Shown piece by piece: positions 9,231 to 18,544 of a DNA stretch of 64,000 bases. This stretch comes from JBMNGG01 sp050949705. Lineage in GTDB: Bacteria; Bacillota; Thermosediminibacteria; Thermosediminibacterales; Tepidanaerobacteraceae. The position numbers and the translations under genes were made by a program. Below the pieces are notes generated by a model that worked only from the letters and a program-made list of their open reading frames with translations, was not told the origin of the DNA and made no database searches. Every line of letters starts with the position of its first letter. Positions within the stretch are counted from its first letter, which is position 1. Location of the stretch: contig JBMNGG010000011.1 of NCBI GenBank assembly GCA_050949705.1, positions 119,605 through 183,604 on the forward strand, given 5' to 3'.

Positions 9231-9731
9231 CCAAGTTTAGAAGCGCTGTATATAGCAGCAAATGAAGGCCTTAAACTACCGTTGGTGTATAATTGCGGTG
9301 GTGGTTAGGAAAAAATACAGACTTTAAAGATACTAGATGGTGTAATAGATATTTATATACCTGATTTTAAATACAATTTGTTGGAGTAAGGCCAAAAGTA
9401 TTCTAATGTTAAGGATTATCATAGAAGTGTAAAAATTGGCATTAAAGGAAATGGATAGACAGGTAGGGGATTAAAGACTGACGAAAATGGTATAGCCTAC
9501 CGAGGCTTAATCGTTAGACATCTAATGATGCCCGGAGGGCTTCAGAGCACAAAAAATATTTTAAGATTTATAAAAGAGGAATTATCCCCTGATTGCTTGG
9601 TGAATTTGATGGATCAGCATTATCCCGCACATAAGGCCTTTGAATATAAAGAGATTTCAAAGACTCTAAGTATGAGAGAATTTAAGGAAGCATACGCATT
9701 TTACAAAACACTTGGGTTTGAGACTTGCTAA
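9231..9731 (+). pseudogene. Remnant of a PflX-like radical SAM protein (pyruvate formate-lyase activase-related)
   Basis: Three frames together give the C-terminal half of a COG1313-type radical SAM protein: PSLEALYIAANEGLKLPLVY, then DGVIDIYIPDFKYN, then KEMDRQVGD, then GIAYRGLIVRHLMMPGGLQS and so on to ETC at 9731. The path contains at least two in-frame stops (near 9307 and 9387) and two indels near 9455-9480. The N-terminal part with the CxxxCxxC cluster motif is missing. The last intact piece is the frame at 9525-9731. This is a clearly dead gene, unlike the single-base breaks elsewhere in the window. Confidence 0.75.
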
Positions 9732-9809
9732 ATAAAGGTAACGGTGATAGGAGAAGGAGACAAGAGGGAGGGTGACAAGAGAACAATGCTCCTGTCACCT
9801 GAAAATATA

Positions 9810-10796
9810 CTAGAAAAAGGATAGGATGTCTTCAAGACTAATTGAGCCAAAGTAATCCTTGATATTAATACCTGATAGAGCATCTTTTACATCGTCTTGT
9901 TTAAATTTTCTACCTATCAATTTTTCTTCTACATCTGAAACATCTCTTATACTCATAAAGTCCCCATAGAATTTTATTGCCGTTATTATACCCTCTCGGA
10001 CATTTACCCGAACATCTAATTCTCCGCCATCAAATCTTTTAGACCGTGTCAGGTCAAATTCCGGATCATTTCCATAGTTCCATTCCCATGTTATATATTT
10101 TTCATTTCTTAGCCGTAGTATATTTTCTATATCTTTAGGGGATAGGACATATTCTTTAAGTTTGCTTCCTTCAACTTCAAAGATATTTTTTAACAAAAGC
10201 TCTTTAAATTGTAAAGCATCAATGTCTTCATTTAAGTAATCTTTTATATTAGCGACCCTACTCTTTACTGATTTAATCCCTTTTGAAATAATCTTTTCTT
10301 TTTTTACTTTTAATACTTTGCTAAGAATTGATAGGTCTGAATTAAATAAAAGTGTCCCATGATGTAATAATCGATTTCTTGAAACATACTGAGCATTACC
10401 GGATATTTTTTTTGCAGATATAGTAATATCATTTCGACCTGAAAACTCTGCTTTAACACCGAATTTTTCCAATGCCTTTATTATGGCTTTAGCAAATCTT
10501 TTGATACTATTAAAGTCATCTTTATTGAAATCAACGACAAAAGAAAAGTTTATATTTTGCAAGTCATGGTAGACTGCACCGCCTCCTGAACTTCTCCTTA
10601 CAACATTAATATTATGTTCCTTAATATATTCCATATTAATCTCTTGTATAGTATTTTGATTTCTACCAATTACAACAGTAGGCTTATTTAGATAAAAGTA
10701 AAAATAGTCATTTGAAGGATCCAGCTCTTTTGTAACATATTCATCTAAAGCCATGTTGTAAAATGGATCATTCGACTGATTATTTATATAAAGCAA
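9810..10796 (-). CDS. lplA: Lipoate-protein ligase A
   Basis: The 328-residue protein should activate lipoate with ATP and attach it to lysines of GcvH or 2-oxoacid dehydrogenase E2 subunits. It shows the hallmark RRSSGGGAVYHD (residues 67-78) and the lysine region AKKISGNAQ (about 129-135). A C-terminal accessory domain carries a short repeat of charged helices, as in two-domain LplA proteins. The start is TTG at 10794-10796 behind a GGGAGGG ribosome site. A palindrome without a T run (GGTGACA 9771-9777 with TGTCACC 9793-9799) lies downstream and may help end transcription. Confidence 0.92.
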   Translation of the reverse strand: MLYINNQSNDPFYNMALDEYVTKELDPSNDYFYFYLNKPTVVIGRNQNTIQEINMEYIKEHNINVVRRSSGGGAVYHDLQNINFSFVVDFNKDDFNSIKRFAKAIIKALEKFGVKAEFSGRNDITISAKKISGNAQYVSRNRLLHHGTLLFNSDLSILSKVLKVKKEKIISKGIKSVKSRVANIKDYLNEDIDALQFKELLLKNIFEVEGSKLKEYVLSPKDIENILRLRNEKYITWEWNYGNDPEFDLTRSKRFDGGELDVRVNVREGIITAIKFYGDFMSIRDVSDVEEKLIGRKFKQDDVKDALSGINIKDYFGSISLEDILSFF

Positions 10797-10964
10797 AAAA
10801 AACCCTCCCGGATATTAGTTTAATATTGTAGATTATATCAGGAAAATAGGGTGATTGGCAACTAAACTTAACCTAATTACAAATTTTCGTATACGCCATA
10901 TAAGTGGATTCAAGAATCGAATAGTGATATTATAAAAATTACCAAAGTAGGAGGTGTTTTAGTA

Positions 10965-11861
10965 ATGGATTTTCGACAACTTGAAGTCTTTGCGAAGGTT
11001 GTAGAATATAAAAATTTTTCTCGAGCGGCAGAACAATTGTTTCTTACTCAATCTACTGTAAGTACTCATATAAACTCATTAGAGAAAAAGCTCAATATAA
11101 AACTTTTTGATAGAAGAGGGAAGAACATAGAGCTCACTCCTTCTGGGCAAATACTATATATTCACGCGGTAAAAATACTAAAAGCCAGACATATTGCTAT
11201 GGAAGAGTTAAAGAATTTTGCCGGAACAATAGATGGAGAATTGTTAGTTTATTCAAGTACTATACCGGCAGTTTATATTCTTCCCACATTACTTGGGCGT
11301 TTTAAAAACCATTATCCAAATCTTATAATAAGTATTCGTCAAGCTGATTCTAGACTTGTTATAGAAGCTATCTTGGAAGATGTTGTTGAAGTAGGTATTA
11401 CAGGTACATGTATAGCTGATAAAAATCTAGAGTTTACTCCCTTTTTCAGTGATGAACTAGTTTTAGTAACACCCTATGATTATACTTTGGGTGAAGCAAA
11501 AAAGTCTAATGGTGTTTACGTAAAAGACTTCATCAATGAAAGATTCATAATTAGAGAAAAAAACTCAGGCACTAGAATAACATTTGAGAATGAATTAGAT
11601 AAAAAGGGAATCAAATTTAGCAATTTTAATATCGTTGCAGAGCTTGGGAGCACGGAGGCAATTATTAATGCTGTTAAAGCAGGCGTAGGGGTTTCTATCG
11701 TTTCAAATATGGCTGTAAAAGATTACGAAAAAATGAATTATGTGAGGGCTTTTCCCATTAAAGATCTTAAGCTTTCCCGCTCATTCTACTTAGTTAACAA
11801 AAACAAAAAAACACTTTCACCTAATGCTAATGCCTTTAAAAAACTTATTTTATCTTCTTAA
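10965..11861 (+). CDS. LysR-family regulator, selenium-metabolism-associated type
   Basis: The 298-residue protein has an N-terminal LysR winged helix-turn-helix (FSRAAEQLFLTQSTVSTHIN, residues ~18-37) and a C-terminal periplasmic-binding-like effector domain (PTLLGRFKNHYPNLIISIRQ onward). It lies next to DUF3343, TusA/YedF-like, YedE-like and cysteine desulfurase genes. In Firmicutes this set is recurrently linked to selenium handling, and a LysR subfamily is named for it. Control of the neighbouring genes is inferred. The effector is unknown. The ribosome site is AGGAGGTG. The gene converges on the minus-strand DUF3343 gene with only a 9-base gap. Confidence 0.85.
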   Translation: MDFRQLEVFAKVVEYKNFSRAAEQLFLTQSTVSTHINSLEKKLNIKLFDRRGKNIELTPSGQILYIHAVKILKARHIAMEELKNFAGTIDGELLVYSSTIPAVYILPTLLGRFKNHYPNLIISIRQADSRLVIEAILEDVVEVGITGTCIADKNLEFTPFFSDELVLVTPYDYTLGEAKKSNGVYVKDFINERFIIREKNSGTRITFENELDKKGIKFSNFNIVAELGSTEAIINAVKAGVGVSIVSNMAVKDYEKMNYVRAFPIKDLKLSRSFYLVNKNKKTLSPNANAFKKLILSS

Positions 11862-11870
11862 ATATTGATG

Positions 11871-12152
11871 TCATTCTTCTTCCTGATAGTTTTGAATTAA
11901 TTCGGGTTTCTTATTTGGTTCTTTGTATTTATAGATTGCATCATATTCTAAACCATTTTCTTGCATGACTGAAAGGCCCATATCCAGGTCTATATAAACA
12001 AGTTTTGCTGCAACACCACAGCTTGAGCTAATTTCTCTGGGTACTGGTATAAGTGAAACAGGGGTATTAACCTTTTTAAATACCGCTTCAAATTTTAATG
12101 CATGGTGAACAGAAGGAAATGTTATTACAAAATGTGGATAATTCTTGTTCAT
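11871..12152 (-). CDS. DUF3343 protein, putative Se/S carrier partner
   Basis: The 93-residue soluble protein has the conserved DUF3343 pattern: an N-terminal strand (HFVITFPSVHHALKFEAVFK) and PVPREISSSCGVAAK with a single cysteine at residue 45. In known genomes it travels with YedE/YedF and cysteine desulfurase genes, and it may carry or accept reactive sulfur or selenium on that cysteine. That role is inferred from context. It is the last gene of the yedE-tusA-DUF3343 unit, five bases after the TusA-like stop codon. Confidence 0.8.
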   Translation of the reverse strand: MNKNYPHFVITFPSVHHALKFEAVFKKVNTPVSLIPVPREISSSCGVAAKLVYIDLDMGLSVMQENGLEYDAIYKYKEPNKKPELIQNYQEEE

Positions 12153-12157
12153 TTACA

Positions 12158-12367
12158 TTACCTCGATATATGAATAATATATTCGTCATCAACATTTGTT
12201 ACTTTAGCGCTTAATCCTAGATTTTTTACTAAACGAATTATATTTTCACGTGCTGTTGCATTATCAACAAGCACTTCAATTTCTCCTTTAGTATTTTCAA
12301 TAGCTTTTTTTGTCATGACTACGGGCAAGGGACAAGATACACCCCTTGCGTCAACTTTTTGTAGCAT
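12158..12367 (-). CDS. TusA/YedF-like sulfur (selenium) carrier protein
   Basis: The 69-residue single-domain protein has the SirA/TusA/YedF signature RGVSCPLPVVMTKKAI, with the persulfide-carrying Cys12 in a CPxP motif. TusA-like proteins accept sulfur from cysteine desulfurases and pass it on. YedF members are tied to selenium-using organisms. The gene overlaps the end of the yedE-like gene by 17 bases, which suggests translational coupling. Confidence 0.88.
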   Translation of the reverse strand: MLQKVDARGVSCPLPVVMTKKAIENTKGEIEVLVDNATARENIIRLVKNLGLSAKVTNVDDEYIIHISR

Positions 12368-13436
12368 GAATATTCCCCTTTCTTACAAGTAATGAGTTGT
12401 GAATATTTAAATATGAAATCATAGTTAAGACACATATTCCCATTATGACAGCAATTTTACCATTTAAACCTACTCCATCTCCAGAAGCAGCAATACCAAA
12501 GTTGTGAGAAAAAGCTGCTCCTATGAGCATGCCAACAAAAGTAATTGCAGAATCTGTATCGCCCTCGCCTGAAAGTATACATTGCCTCAAGGGACATCCT
12601 CCCAAGAGTACAGAACCATAGCCCACAAGAAACATTCCAAGAAAATTCCACAGAGCATCATTGTGTGCTATTGGTTGTCCAGAAAAACCAAGTTTAAAAC
12701 TACCAGTGGCAATACTTAGTACAAGTGTAGAAACAAATATTGACCCAAACCCCCAAAATAAGTGAAAATCTTTTATTAAGAATATATCTCTAATTGCTCC
12801 TGCCATACATAGCCGTGATCTTTGAGCAAGAATACCAACAATGAGACCAGCTAGGAGAGCTATTACAAAAGGTGCTTTCATTGAACCAGGTCCCTTAATA
12901 CTCTGAAAAATGAATGAGGGCGATGTAAGGGCAAAAATCAGTAATATGATAGCAATTACCGGTAGTATGTAACCATTTCCCTTTTGAATTTTATAACTTC
13001 TCCCTAGAGAGAATCCTTTCTTTATAAAATCTAAACCTACCCAAATTCCTGCTGCAAAACCTACAAAAGCAATAGCGGCATTTAAATCTCCTGCTGCTAG
13101 CCTAAGCACCATTCTCAAGGGGCAGCCCAAGAAAACTAAAGCTCCCACCATTACAAAAAAGCCAATAATAAACCGTGTAAAAGGAGAAGATCCTCCTCGT
13201 GAACTAAATTCACCTGTTGATAGAGATACAATGAATGCTCCAAGAATAAACCCAGGGATTTCCGGTCTTAAATATTGAACGACTTCTGCTCTATGTAGCC
13301 CTAAGCTTCCAGAAATATCTCTAATAAAACAAGCTACACATATTCCCATGTTTTGAGGGTTTCCAAGCATTGTAAGGATTACTGCAAAGGCTCCAATAAA
13401 TAATCCAGTAAAAATTACAAAATTGTTTTGCTTCAC
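12351..13436 (-). CDS. yedE: YedE-like (YeeE/YedE family) membrane transporter, selenium-associated type
   Basis: The 361-residue protein has about 9-10 membrane helices. Its two halves repeat the family motif G-C-P-L-R (GCPLRMVLRLAAGDLNA and GCPLRQCILSGEGDTDSA). Further cysteines (NMGICVACFIRDI; SRLCMAGAIRDI) line the presumed path. YeeE relatives take up thiosulfate. The YedE subset with TusA/YedF, DUF3343 and a desulfurase is associated with selenium metabolism, so it may import a selenium or sulfur species. The start is GTG at 13434-13436 behind GGAGG. Confidence 0.85.
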   Translation of the reverse strand: MKQNNFVIFTGLFIGAFAVILTMLGNPQNMGICVACFIRDISGSLGLHRAEVVQYLRPEIPGFILGAFIVSLSTGEFSSRGGSSPFTRFIIGFFVMVGALVFLGCPLRMVLRLAAGDLNAAIAFVGFAAGIWVGLDFIKKGFSLGRSYKIQKGNGYILPVIAIILLIFALTSPSFIFQSIKGPGSMKAPFVIALLAGLIVGILAQRSRLCMAGAIRDIFLIKDFHLFWGFGSIFVSTLVLSIATGSFKLGFSGQPIAHNDALWNFLGMFLVGYGSVLLGGCPLRQCILSGEGDTDSAITFVGMLIGAAFSHNFGIAASGDGVGLNGKIAVIMGICVLTMISYLNIHNSLLVRKGNIHATKS

Positions 13437-13608
13437 TTAATTTCCTCCAATCTCTAAAATCTATATCAATTTTATCACAATAACTTTTCACTCATAATTC
13501 AAATAATAGATAGAATGCATAATATTAATAGAAAACATCAATATATAATTGACTTTGTGATAGTAAAATGAGATACTTTTTGTGAAATAAATACAGGAGG
13601 CAAACAAA

Positions 13609-14766
13609 ATGAAAAGATACTATTTTGATAATGCCGCTACATCATATCCGAAACCGCAAACAGTCATAACAGAAATGATGAAATATTTTAGTGAAATAGG
13701 TTCAAGTCCGGGGAGGGGAGGATATGAGCTTGGAATTGAAGCAGGAAGAATAGTGTTTAATACTAGAAACAATATAAAAAAATTGTTTAATGCACCTTCA
13801 GAAGAAAATGTGGTGTTTACACCAAATGTTACATATGCCCTTAATATGGTGTTTTTAGGAATATTAAAACCAAACGACCATGTTATTACAACAAGTATGG
13901 AACATAATTCAGTTATTAGACCACTTAGGTATCTTGAAAAAAGTAGGAAGATAGACTTAACTATTGTAAAGTGTGATAGTAAAGGACAATTAGATCCAAT
14001 GGATATAAAAAGGGCTATTAGAAAAAATACCAAAATCATCGTTATGACACATGCTTCAAATATCACCGGGGGGATCGCACCAATAGAACATATATCTAAA
14101 ATAAAGGAAGAAACAGGAGCTTATTTTGTTCTGGATTGCGCTCAGACAGCAGGAGTTTTAGATATTGATTTTAAAAAATTGCAACTTGATTTTCTTGCAT
14201 TTACAGGTCATAAAGGCCTCTACGGTCCTCCAGGTACAGGAGGGCTTATACTAAGCGATATTGCTGCGGATGAAATAGTACCATTGATTCATGGAGGAAC
14301 GGGAAGTAAGTCGGATATGGAGTATCAACCTGATTTTATGCCAGATAAAATGGAAGCAGGGACTCCAAATACTATTGGTATTGCAGGCCTTTATGCAGGA
14401 TTGAATTTTGTCAATGAAAAGGGGATTAAAACAATCAGAGAGCACCAGACAAAATTAACAAAAATATTTATGGAAGGTTTAAAAGAGCTTCCCAGAGTTA
14501 GAGTTTTTGGTCAAGAAGAGCCGGACAAAAGAGTAGCAGTGGTTTCAATCGATGTGCGAGGTGCGGACTTAGGTGAACTAGCGTATAGGCTTGATAATGA
14601 CTATAAAATAATGATAAGATCGGGTCTTCATTGTGCTCCACTTGCTCATAAAACAATCGGAACATATCCTAAGGGCACATTACGTTTTAGTTTTGGATCT
14701 TTTAATACAGAACAAGAAATAATGTATTGTCTAAAATCTTTAAAAGAGATAATTCAAAAGTCCTAA
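13609..14766 (+). CDS. Cysteine desulfurase family protein (class V aminotransferase fold)
   Basis: The 385-residue PLP enzyme should release sulfur (or selenium from selenocysteine) to a cysteine persulfide. Visible active-site features are the PLP lysine K202 in FTGHKGLYGPPG, the aspartate in VLDCAQTAGV (D176) and the catalytic cysteine C342 in RSGLHCAPLAHKT. The length and C-terminal layout match the EF2568-type subfamily that lies beside YedE/YedF, not the IscS/NifS housekeeping type. It is divergent from the yedE unit with a 172-base shared upstream region, and its ribosome site is GGAGG. The natural acceptor is probably the TusA-like protein (inference). Confidence 0.9.
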   Translation: MKRYYFDNAATSYPKPQTVITEMMKYFSEIGSSPGRGGYELGIEAGRIVFNTRNNIKKLFNAPSEENVVFTPNVTYALNMVFLGILKPNDHVITTSMEHNSVIRPLRYLEKSRKIDLTIVKCDSKGQLDPMDIKRAIRKNTKIIVMTHASNITGGIAPIEHISKIKEETGAYFVLDCAQTAGVLDIDFKKLQLDFLAFTGHKGLYGPPGTGGLILSDIAADEIVPLIHGGTGSKSDMEYQPDFMPDKMEAGTPNTIGIAGLYAGLNFVNEKGIKTIREHQTKLTKIFMEGLKELPRVRVFGQEEPDKRVAVVSIDVRGADLGELAYRLDNDYKIMIRSGLHCAPLAHKTIGTYPKGTLRFSFGSFNTEQEIMYCLKSLKEIIQKS

Positions 14767-14801
14767 ACAAATCACCATTATTTTTATTTAAATACCTTTT
14801 A

Positions 14802-15857
14802 CTATTTGTTCTTTCTATATTCCGCTATTAACAGGTCAACTACTGCACCGTAGCTTTTTACACCTGCTTTTTGTTTTTGGGTTTTTAGATAGGTGTCATT
14901 TATTTTGTTAGATACTTTTTCTACAGGTCCGGAATAATTTTTCCAGAAAGCTTTATTGAAATTTAAATCATTAATGATTCCTTCGTCAAATGTATCAAGT
15001 AAATCATAGTATTTTATGCTATTGATTTTTTGCAATGCATTCATACAATAGTTTAAAGCGGAAAGCGTACCAGAGTATTGAAAATAAATGTCAGAATGAT
15101 TAATGCAGGTGATGTAAGCAATATAATTAGCTTCATCTTCTCTGGCAAAGCCTTGCTGATGGGCCATTTCATGTGTTACGGTATAGGGAAGAAAGGGGTC
15201 TGGTGTTGCCATATTCACATTTGCCTCTCCTGTAAAAGGAAAGATAAAGCCAGTTATTCCTGTGTAGCACATAAGTTTTGAAAGTATCAAAGCTTTTGGC
15301 TTTCCATATACTACATCAAGATTGGGATAAATCAGTGATGCCTCCTGAAATCCTTTATAAGCAATATTAAGAACTTCTGATTTCTTATAGGGTAGTGTCA
15401 TAACACCATCATCATTTTCATGTAATCCTGCTCTCAAATTATTTGCACTTATTATTAAATTTTCACAAAGACCCACAAGTTCTTCCTGTGTGGGGTTTTT
15501 GGTGTCAAGGTTAAACATCAGGTCAACTGTTATTCTATTATAATTAAGTCCCCACATAATTTGAAAAGAAAAATAGATTATGCCTATTATAGTTAGCATA
15601 TTATAAATAAATTTTTTAAGGATTTTTTTCTTTTCTGTGCTTCTTTTTAGTTCTGAAACAAGTCTAAGTAAAGATTTTATTAAAAAAACTACAGAAAAAA
15701 CTATTACGAATTCAGCTAAGGAAAAAGGTAGAATCCACGTAATTGAGCTTAAAGTTTGTCCAATATACTTGTAAACAAATGATGAATACACTTTTTCCGT
15801 AATATGAGGATAATTTTCAGATATCAAGAAAATAAAGATTCCCATGAACAGCGGCAA
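14802..15857 (-). CDS. DUF3810 membrane protein with zincin motif
   Basis: The 351-residue protein has three hydrophobic segments in the first ~105 residues and a large domain beyond. That domain carries HEMAHQ (H229, E230, H233) and a downstream acidic EDEAN, the pattern of a zinc metallopeptidase. The sequence fits the DUF3810 family. Catalysis has not been shown for the family as far as I know, so protease activity is an inference from the motif. It is monocistronic and convergent with the desulfurase gene. Confidence 0.8.
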   Translation of the reverse strand: MPLFMGIFIFLISENYPHITEKVYSSFVYKYIGQTLSSITWILPFSLAEFVIVFSVVFLIKSLLRLVSELKRSTEKKKILKKFIYNMLTIIGIIYFSFQIMWGLNYNRITVDLMFNLDTKNPTQEELVGLCENLIISANNLRAGLHENDDGVMTLPYKKSEVLNIAYKGFQEASLIYPNLDVVYGKPKALILSKLMCYTGITGFIFPFTGEANVNMATPDPFLPYTVTHEMAHQQGFAREDEANYIAYITCINHSDIYFQYSGTLSALNYCMNALQKINSIKYYDLLDTFDEGIINDLNFNKAFWKNYSGPVEKVSNKINDTYLKTQKQKAGVKSYGAVVDLLIAEYRKNK

Positions 15858-15977
15858 TATTTGAAACGCATCCCTTCTGTGTATTGAAAACTTAGTTATA
15901 ACGATATCATAGTTACAATAAAATAATATTTATTTTTAAATATATTAAATCATCAAAACAAAAAAGTAAAGATGATT

Positions 15978-16010
15978 AATAAAGGCACAGAAGGTATTGC
16001 AATGTGCCAT
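15978..16010 (-). terminator. Probable terminator of the ger operon
   Basis: GGCACA (15984-15989) pairs with TGTGCC (16003-16008). On the minus strand the hairpin is followed by TTTATTAAT. It lies just after the last small gene of the germination operon. Confidence 0.5.
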
Positions 16011-16022
16011 GTGTATCGTAGC

Positions 16023-16238
16023 CTACTCAAATATTTTGGATATACTTTCAACTAAAGATATAATACCGCTATTGAGGCTTGGGATTTTTATCCCTATGAC
16101 CCGTAAGAAACTGAGGATAAAGCCAATGGACAGCAACACTGAAAAGACAGTAAGTTCCCGCCACAGTTTCCCTTTAACCAAACTTGGAATTTGCAGAAAT
16201 GCTATGAGCATGAAAATAAAAATTATGCCGAATATCAA
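16023..16238 (-). CDS. Small membrane protein at the end of the gerA operon
   Basis: The 71-residue protein has two hydrophobic segments (MIFGIIFIFMLIAFLQI and FSVLLSIGFILSFLRVI). It starts with TTG at 16236-16238 behind a clear GGAGGTG, 17 bases after the gerC-like stop codon, so it should be co-transcribed with the receptor genes. Small two-helix proteins, such as the GerD-independent 'D-subunit' type, are known in some ger operons. Membership in such a family is an inference from position and topology only. Confidence 0.65.
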   Translation of the reverse strand: MIFGIIFIFMLIAFLQIPSLVKGKLWRELTVFSVLLSIGFILSFLRVIGIKIPSLNSGIISLVESISKIFE

Positions 16239-16255
16239 CTACACACCTCCATAAA

Positions 16256-17425
16256 TTACCTTGCAGTTGTAGGAGCAGAGGAAAGCTCTTCTGAACGTAT
16301 TTGTGCATTCACTTTCACTCGCACATTAATTTCTGGAAGCACATCCTGCTGCCATTTTGATTTAAGTTCTTTCCATTCCATTGGATATTTTGAATGAACT
16401 GCCTTGCCAAATCCAAAGATATCCACACCCCATTCCCTTTGAGCTCTTTTTAAAACTCCTTGGATTTCTTTACTAATCACTTCAGCCTTTCTCTTTTCTA
16501 ATTCCGTTAACATCCCAGGCTTTGTTAATTCAACATTGGACATTTGCTCTCCTAGGTTTCCTTCTTCGTTTATTTCAACAGTAATGGTAATCTGACCGCC
16601 TTGGATTTCGGGAATAATCTTGCTGTTCGCCCTGATGATTTCAAAGGCGATATTTTTATTTTCCTCAATGGGAGATTTTACAACGATGATTCCTCCTTTC
16701 ACATTACCTAAAATCCAGTTTAGCCCTCGAGTTTCCTTTTCATCCAGAAATCCCACCAGCCTATCCTCTTTAAAAACTGAAGCGCCTGTGCATCGCATTT
16801 GGCTTTTACTATCTTTGCCTTCTATCAATTCTATGCGACATGCCACTGGGTCTGATGTAGGGTTTGAAAGGTTTTTAAAAAAATCATTAAGGTTTACCTT
16901 TACACCCATAGAAGTTAGATGACTAGATTCTATCAAGCCATCAATAGCCTGTGCGGGGATCATCTCTTGCTCATGTTGTGCGTTAATAATATCACTAGCT
17001 TTACCTCTTGATACCAATAACCAGCTTAAGCGACGAGGTTCACCATCCCGGTTAAAAAAATCCAAGATGGGTGATATCCCCTGGCGAGCTAATTCTTCTC
17101 CAATTACGATAATTTTGTTTTGAGACAAAAATATTCTTCGGTCTGACTGCATGGTAGCATTTCTAACAGCATCAAATACGGTGTAGCCTGTAGATGTCAA
17201 TACCCATACACCTTTTGAACTTGAATCAGTGCTACTAGATTGTGAGGAACCTTGCATTTGGCTAGGCTTTACAATCTGAAAGGTTAAATTTAATTTTCCA
17301 TCTTCTTCAACTTTGTCGATACCGACTGCTTTTACTATAGCTAAAGTGTCTAGTTCATGCCGGCTCCAACAGCTTGTTGTTATTGACATTAATACTGTCA
17401 AAAGAATTAAATATTTTTTTGTCAC
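16256..17425 (-). CDS. gerC: Ger(x)C-family spore germination lipoprotein
   Basis: The 389-residue protein is the C subunit of a GerA-type nutrient germinant receptor in the spore inner membrane. It has a short lipoprotein signal peptide (lipobox cysteine in TTSCWSRHELD), the N-terminal ELDTLAIVKAVGIDK block and the C-terminal domain ending in EWKELKSKWQQDVLPEINVR, all typical of Ger(x)C proteins. Its start overlaps the gerB-like stop by 4 bases. Expression is probably in the forespore, but I could not identify the operon promoter. Confidence 0.92.
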   Translation of the reverse strand: MTKKYLILLTVLMSITTSCWSRHELDTLAIVKAVGIDKVEEDGKLNLTFQIVKPSQMQGSSQSSSTDSSSKGVWVLTSTGYTVFDAVRNATMQSDRRIFLSQNKIIVIGEELARQGISPILDFFNRDGEPRRLSWLLVSRGKASDIINAQHEQEMIPAQAIDGLIESSHLTSMGVKVNLNDFFKNLSNPTSDPVACRIELIEGKDSKSQMRCTGASVFKEDRLVGFLDEKETRGLNWILGNVKGGIIVVKSPIEENKNIAFEIIRANSKIIPEIQGGQITITVEINEEGNLGEQMSNVELTKPGMLTELEKRKAEVISKEIQGVLKRAQREWGVDIFGFGKAVHSKYPMEWKELKSKWQQDVLPEINVRVKVNAQIRSEELSSAPTTAR

Positions 17426-18519
17426 GTAATATCAGCCCTTTTTTTGCGTAGAATAGCTGTAAAAAGCAAGATTAGGGGCAAGATAAAGGTGAAAATTAGC
17501 GCATACCATGTAAATACTTTATATGATAAGAACTCACTTAACTCTATCATGTTATCAGACTGAATTAGAGATACAACTACTATTATAGTGCCCATAGGGG
17601 CTATTATGTACCGGTAGTCTTTTAATTTAAGTACTTGTGCTGTCCCCAAAACTGTAAGATAATAGTGTGCGGCAACATTTATAAACATGCTTAATACCCA
17701 AAAACCTATAAATATGGCATCTATCCTTTCTAAAAATTGTCCTATTCTGACCATGCGAACCAAATGATAAAATGGGAAATTTAATTTACTTGCCTGCTCC
17801 AAGCCAAAAACTCCGATGGTAGTTATAGTAATAGGAATAAAATACAGTGTTAAGATAAAAAGGGCTAATAACATAGAGTTTTTTATTTTATCTGGTTTAT
17901 TTATGTAAGGTGAAAGCATTGGTAAAAACATCACAGAAGTTGTTCTTGCAGCTACTATAAATGCTCCGTAAGCTATAGGACCCATGCCACTTTCAAGGAA
18001 AGGCTTAAGAGTTGTAATATCTACATCTTTTGCCATCATCAGAAATATCAAAATCAAAGAGGTCAGGATAATAGGTGATACTATTTCACCAACTCGACAA
18101 ATGGTTTCTATACCTTGATTAACTGCATATGCAGCAAATAAAGCAGTAATGCCAATAAAAACTATCATAGGAGTTTCGGGATAGGGGATAGCCGTAAGAA
18201 ACTCACCAAACTGGCGTAGGAGAAATGATGTTCGATGAAGAAAAAACCCAACATACAAGAATCCTATAACCTTGCCGCCAAATCCTAAAATAACTTCAGC
18301 TGATTCAATTATTGTTAGCTGTGGGAATCGTTTTGCTAAAGAATAAATAGGGATCACCAGAAATATATGCATTGGAAAAGAAAGCAAATCGGATATCCAA
18401 GCATCTTGATTCCAGGGAGGTGAATCAATATATGAAAGATATGTCACAGTTAACATCAAACGGCTGATAATAATAAGAAGCATAAACTGTATATTTGATA
18501 TCTTTCCTTGTTCCAACAT
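17422..18519 (-). CDS. gerB: GerAB/endospore germination permease
   Basis: The 365-residue protein has about ten membrane helices and belongs to the APC-superfamily germination permeases (family hallmark near the N-terminus, GKISNIQFMLLIIISRLML, and SPPWNQDAWISDLLSF). It is the B subunit thought to bind or sense the nutrient germinant. It sits between the A and C subunit genes: 25 bases after gerA, with a 4-base overlap with gerC. Confidence 0.92.
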   Translation of the reverse strand: MLEQGKISNIQFMLLIIISRLMLTVTYLSYIDSPPWNQDAWISDLLSFPMHIFLVIPIYSLAKRFPQLTIIESAEVILGFGGKVIGFLYVGFFLHRTSFLLRQFGEFLTAIPYPETPMIVFIGITALFAAYAVNQGIETICRVGEIVSPIILTSLILIFLMMAKDVDITTLKPFLESGMGPIAYGAFIVAARTTSVMFLPMLSPYINKPDKIKNSMLLALFILTLYFIPITITTIGVFGLEQASKLNFPFYHLVRMVRIGQFLERIDAIFIGFWVLSMFINVAAHYYLTVLGTAQVLKLKDYRYIIAPMGTIIVVVSLIQSDNMIELSEFLSYKVFTWYALIFTFILPLILLFTAILRKKRADIT

Positions 18520-18544
18520 AACTTTACCCCCTAAGTAAACGCTC

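Noticed and set aside
9771..9799. Terminator of lplA
   Set aside because: The palindrome GGTGACA/TGTCACC is clear, but no T run follows on either strand, so I mention it only within the lplA entry.
15997..16397. Plus-strand open frames over the end of the ger operon
   Set aside because: They are antisense to gerC and the small membrane protein, which have good ribosome sites. The plus frames do not.
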